Positions 37,535-39,274 of a stretch of DNA of 39,274 nt are shown here, one piece after another (within the stretch, counting starts at the first letter, position 1; every line of letters starts with the position of its first letter). The notes below the pieces were generated by a model that saw only the letters and a program-made list of their open reading frames with translations, was not told the DNA's origin and ran no database searches. The stretch spans positions 1 through 39,274 of IMG/VR virus record IMGVR_UViG_3300049847_000430; one strand, 5' to 3'. The translations under genes and the position numbers were made by a program. The DNA is from a virus.

Positions 37535-38284
37535 TCATGATTGTTCAAACTGTTCTATTGCTTTGAATATTTCATATGCTATTTGAGGGGGGATTGCGTT
37601 TCCGATTGCCTGGACAGTTTCTCCATGCCAGTGAGAAATGGTAATATCATCCAATTCGTAGGAAAGCCCTTTACCCAACTGACAAACTCTGGATTCGGGT
37701 ACATACCATCTGAATGTTTCTCTCGAATAACTTCCCTGAAATTCCCTTTGTTGTGTTTCGATGTTCTGAACCTTTTCCTCGAACTCCCTTTTCTGTCGGA
37801 AGCTGTCGGACGTGGCAATAATCCAGACGTGCCGTTCCACCGTTGGTAATCCACAGCTTGCAGCGTCAATATCAAACGTCTGCGTTTCGTAACCCAAATC
37901 CTCCAATTGCACACACAATTCATCGTGTTCTTTGGCAAATTGTTTACCAATAAAGTTGCCAACGTTTTCAAGGACAAGCCAGGGAGCTTGGACTTCTCGA
38001 ATAATTCTAATAAAATCATCTTTGAGTGGTTCTTCTCCGGTTCTTCTTCCTGCAATAGAATATTTTTGGCAAGGCCATCCTCCGCTAAGAACATCAATCC
38101 TGTTATTGTATTTTGTTGCATCTAGTAATTTTATGTCTTTAAAACTTTCTGATTTAGGCCAGTAATATTTTAATACCCTTTGGCAAAATTCGTTTATCTC
38201 ACAATGAAAAACATTTTCCCAACCCATCCATTCGGCAGCCAGATCAAAGCCGCCAATACCTGAAAACAAACTACCGTGCCTCAC
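37535..38284 (-). CDS. C5-cytosine DNA methyltransferase (Dcm type)
   Basis: A 249-residue enzyme. Motif I MRHGSLFSGIGGFDLAAEWM binds SAM; motif IV LSGGWPCQKYSIAGRRTG carries the catalytic Cys of the PCQ loop; motif VI is LVLENVGNF; motif VIII ERHVWIIA; motif IX/X QAIGNAIPPQIAYEIFKAI closes the fold. The target-recognition region between VIII and IX is short, so the enzyme is smaller than most of the family (300-450). No partner endonuclease is seen, so an orphan modification role against host restriction is likely. Confidence 0.93.
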   Translation of the reverse strand: MRHGSLFSGIGGFDLAAEWMGWENVFHCEINEFCQRVLKYYWPKSESFKDIKLLDATKYNNRIDVLSGGWPCQKYSIAGRRTGEEPLKDDFIRIIREVQAPWLVLENVGNFIGKQFAKEHDELCVQLEDLGYETQTFDIDAASCGLPTVERHVWIIATSDSFRQKREFEEKVQNIETQQREFQGSYSRETFRWYVPESRVCQLGKGLSYELDDITISHWHGETVQAIGNAIPPQIAYEIFKAIEQFEQS

Positions 38285-38308
38285 TTCCTGATTGTTTAGA
38301 TAGTTGAG

Positions 38309-38608
38309 TTAAATTTCAATTATAATTCTTTTTTCTTTTGGTATCAGATTAATTATTTCTTCAAATGTTGGTGCTGGCTTTTCTCCTAAATATTCAAGAA
38401 TAATATTTTTATGAAAAGCAAACTCATGAGTCCAAACTGGCCTACCCAATACTTCTTCAATTGCCTTATGAAATACTTCAAATGGCATACAAAGCCTATT
38501 TTGAAATAATTGAAAGCGCACAATTTGTTCGCTTGTCATTTCTTTATATGCACCACTATTTGCCATTGTAATAGCCTGTTCTTTGGTCAATTGATCTGCA
38601 TTATTCAT
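38309..38608 (-). CDS. Hypothetical protein, 99 aa
   Basis: Helical protein (QLTKEQAITMANSGAYKEMT, SEQIVRFQLFQNRLCMPFEV, FHKAIEEVLGRPVWTHEFAF) ending FEEIINLIPKEKRIIIEI. The pattern 'QIVRFQLFQNRLCMPFEVFHKAIEEVLGRPVWTHEF' is seen in small phage proteins of Bacteroidota without function. It lies 24 bases before the methyltransferase gene and 9 bases after the first gene of the run. Confidence 0.6.
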   Translation of the reverse strand: MNNADQLTKEQAITMANSGAYKEMTSEQIVRFQLFQNRLCMPFEVFHKAIEEVLGRPVWTHEFAFHKNIILEYLGEKPAPTFEEIINLIPKEKRIIIEI

Positions 38609-38617
38609 AATCTTTGT

Positions 38618-38854
38618 TTATTGGTTAGGTGAATTGATTTCATCAATAACTTTTTTAAACTTTTCTTCCCACTCACCTTTTTCTCTCACATACATTCTGT
38701 TGTCTTCATAAGACTGGTACATGATTGCCATTACCCAAATTGTCCCAATTCGCATTTTACAAACAGCAATGAACTTATATAACTTTCCTTTATATTCATA
38801 TCGGGTTCCCTTCGGGGCTTTGGCTCTTTTTCTTTTTTGTGCGTTACTGCTCAT
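38618..38854 (-). CDS. Basic hypothetical protein, 78 aa
   Basis: First gene after the hexamer array in the direction of transcription. Strongly basic N terminus (MSSNAQKRKRAKAPKGTRYE) followed by a small beta domain (GKLYKFIAVCKMRIGTIWVM; YEDNRMYVREKGEWEEKFKK) and an acidic end with EINSPNQ. DNA or RNA binding is likely from the charge, but no family is known to me. A 16-base direct repeat brackets the gene. Confidence 0.6.
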   Translation of the reverse strand: MSSNAQKRKRAKAPKGTRYEYKGKLYKFIAVCKMRIGTIWVMAIMYQSYEDNRMYVREKGEWEEKFKKVIDEINSPNQ

Positions 38855-38880
38855 AATATTTTATTTAGGTGAATTGATTT
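38625..38880. repeat. Direct repeat of 16 bases flanking the 78-aa gene
   Basis: TTAGGTGAATTGATTT occurs at 38625-38640 and again at 38865-38880, 240 bases apart. The left copy is the end of the 78-residue gene (codons for INSPNQ-like ending); the right copy lies upstream of its start, in a frame that would read KINSPK and stop. It looks like the remains of a duplicated gene end. Confidence 0.7.
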
Positions 38881-39064
38881 TAAAAATGGATGGCGGCAGG
38901 AGAGATTATTTCTTTCGAAAATCTTATCCAAGACCGGATGCTGCGTTATTTACTTGCATATCCCTTTCGCAGCCATTGCAAGTACCGATCACCCATATAA
39001 TTTAAAGAACTTAAAAATGCCGGGTGCGTATTCGTAGCATCTGTGCCGCTTTGTTTATTAACCT
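38881..39064. other. Intergenic region next to the hexamer array
   Basis: About 180 bases without a good gene. It contains a 7-pair inverted repeat (ACTTGCA 38952-38958 / TGCAAGT 38977-38983), a TTTCGAAA palindrome and AT-rich parts. No clear promoter of the TTTG/TAnnTTTG type was found, although the early transcript must start near here. Together with the hexamer array this is the only large non-coding stretch of the genome and is the best candidate for an origin or packaging region. Confidence 0.5.
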
Positions 39065-39274
39065 GACCTTGACCATGACGCTGACCATGACCCTGACCCT
39101 GACCATGACCATGACCTTGACCCTGACCCTGACCTTGACCCTGACCTTGACCCTGACCCTGACCCTGACCATGACCATGACCTTGACCCTGACCCTGACC
39201 TTGACCCTGACCTTGACCCTGACCTTGACCCTGACCCTGACCCTGACCATGACCATGACCTTGACCCTGACCCT
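39065..39274. repeat. Hexanucleotide array with higher-order structure, right part
   Basis: Thirty-five tandem six-base units, all GACCNT with N = C, T or A except one gacgct. Using c, t, a for the units, the order from 39101 is a a t c c t c t c c c (39101-39166), then a a t c c t c t c t c c c (39167-39244), then a a t c c at the end, which continues into the left array as c t.. after joining. So there are three higher-order copies of 11-13 units. On the minus strand the array reads as Val alternating with Arg, Lys or Met. Confidence 0.97.

Noticed and set aside
37579-38121. A 180-codon minus-strand frame inside the cytosine methyltransferase gene
   Set aside because: It lies within a gene that has all conserved methyltransferase motifs in the other frame, and its product is a basic, low-quality sequence without a recognisable fold.
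39011-39256. An 81-codon minus-strand frame through the hexamer array (Val alternating with Arg/Lys/Met)
   Set aside because: It is the automatic translation of the repeat. Differences between units fall only on the middle base of one codon and never on third bases, opposite to what coding selection leaves. Other frames of the array are open too.
1-39274. Diversity-generating retroelement, CRISPR array, integrase or attachment site
   Set aside because: No reverse transcriptase, template/variable repeat pair, spacer array, recombinase or tRNA-derived att sequence was seen. The fibre genes show no adenine-biased variable segment with a partner.

Overview
The window reads as an essentially complete genome of a tailed phage with siphovirus-type morphology. 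It infects, or is integrated in, a member of the Bacteroidota. The two ends carry the same array of six-base repeats, and the last 36 bases equal the first 36, so the sequence is probably a circular or circularly permuted molecule opened inside that array. Every gene I can support lies on the minus strand, so the genome is read from high to low coordinates. The Bacteroidota assignment rests on four things: AT-rich intergenic DNA without Shine-Dalgarno sequences; a promoter candidate of the TTTG / TAnnTTTG type; secreted proteins whose predicted signal-peptidase site is followed by Gln (the Bacteroidota 'Q-rule'); and a small stand-alone GerE/LuxR helix-turn-helix protein.

Layout in the direction of transcription. 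(1) 38.9-34.9 kb is an early region of small, mostly unrecognised proteins plus a C5-cytosine DNA methyltransferase. (2) 34.9-32.2 kb holds a promoter, a structured leader, two likely replication proteins, a NinG-like protein and an adenine/N4-cytosine methyltransferase. (3) 32.2-26 kb is packaging and head: small and large terminase, portal, Mu-F-like head protein, prohead protease and HK97-type capsid protein, closed by a strong terminator. (4) 25.9-23.5 kb has two probable capsid-surface proteins, a small ORF and a lipoprotein. (5) 23.3-18.6 kb is a tightly coupled sugar-transfer cassette: GT25-like, WLWKPY-type, GT2, FkbM-like, GT11 and GT4 proteins plus a small unknown. (6) 18.6-10.2 kb is neck and tail: connector, head closure, HK97 gp10-like, tail terminator, tail tube, tail chaperone with a -1 frameshift, tape measure, tail tip, and a second tube-like protein with a small paralogous partner. 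(7) 10.2-4.3 kb has three large fibre/spike-like proteins and one small protein, all with signal peptides. (8) 4.3-2.1 kb is lysis: small membrane proteins, a spanin candidate and an M15 peptidase endolysin. (9) 1.9-0.1 kb is a LuxR-type regulator and five small genes, including a probable replication-associated protein of the NGO0469 type.

Most neighbouring genes overlap by 1-20 bases, often as ATGA, which implies long coupled messages broken by a few hairpin terminators (about 25.96, 2.36 and 2.05 kb). No integrase, excisionase, CI-type repressor, DNA polymerase, tRNA, CRISPR array or reverse transcriptase was seen, so a lytic lifestyle or very host-dependent replication is more likely than standard lysogeny.

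The points most worth a second look are: the higher-order hexamer array at the genome junction; Q-rule signal peptides on the fibre/spike proteins; the glycosylation cassette between capsid and neck genes; a leader RNA whose two hairpin loops are complementary over 8 bases; and a beta-rich domain shared by three virion proteins.
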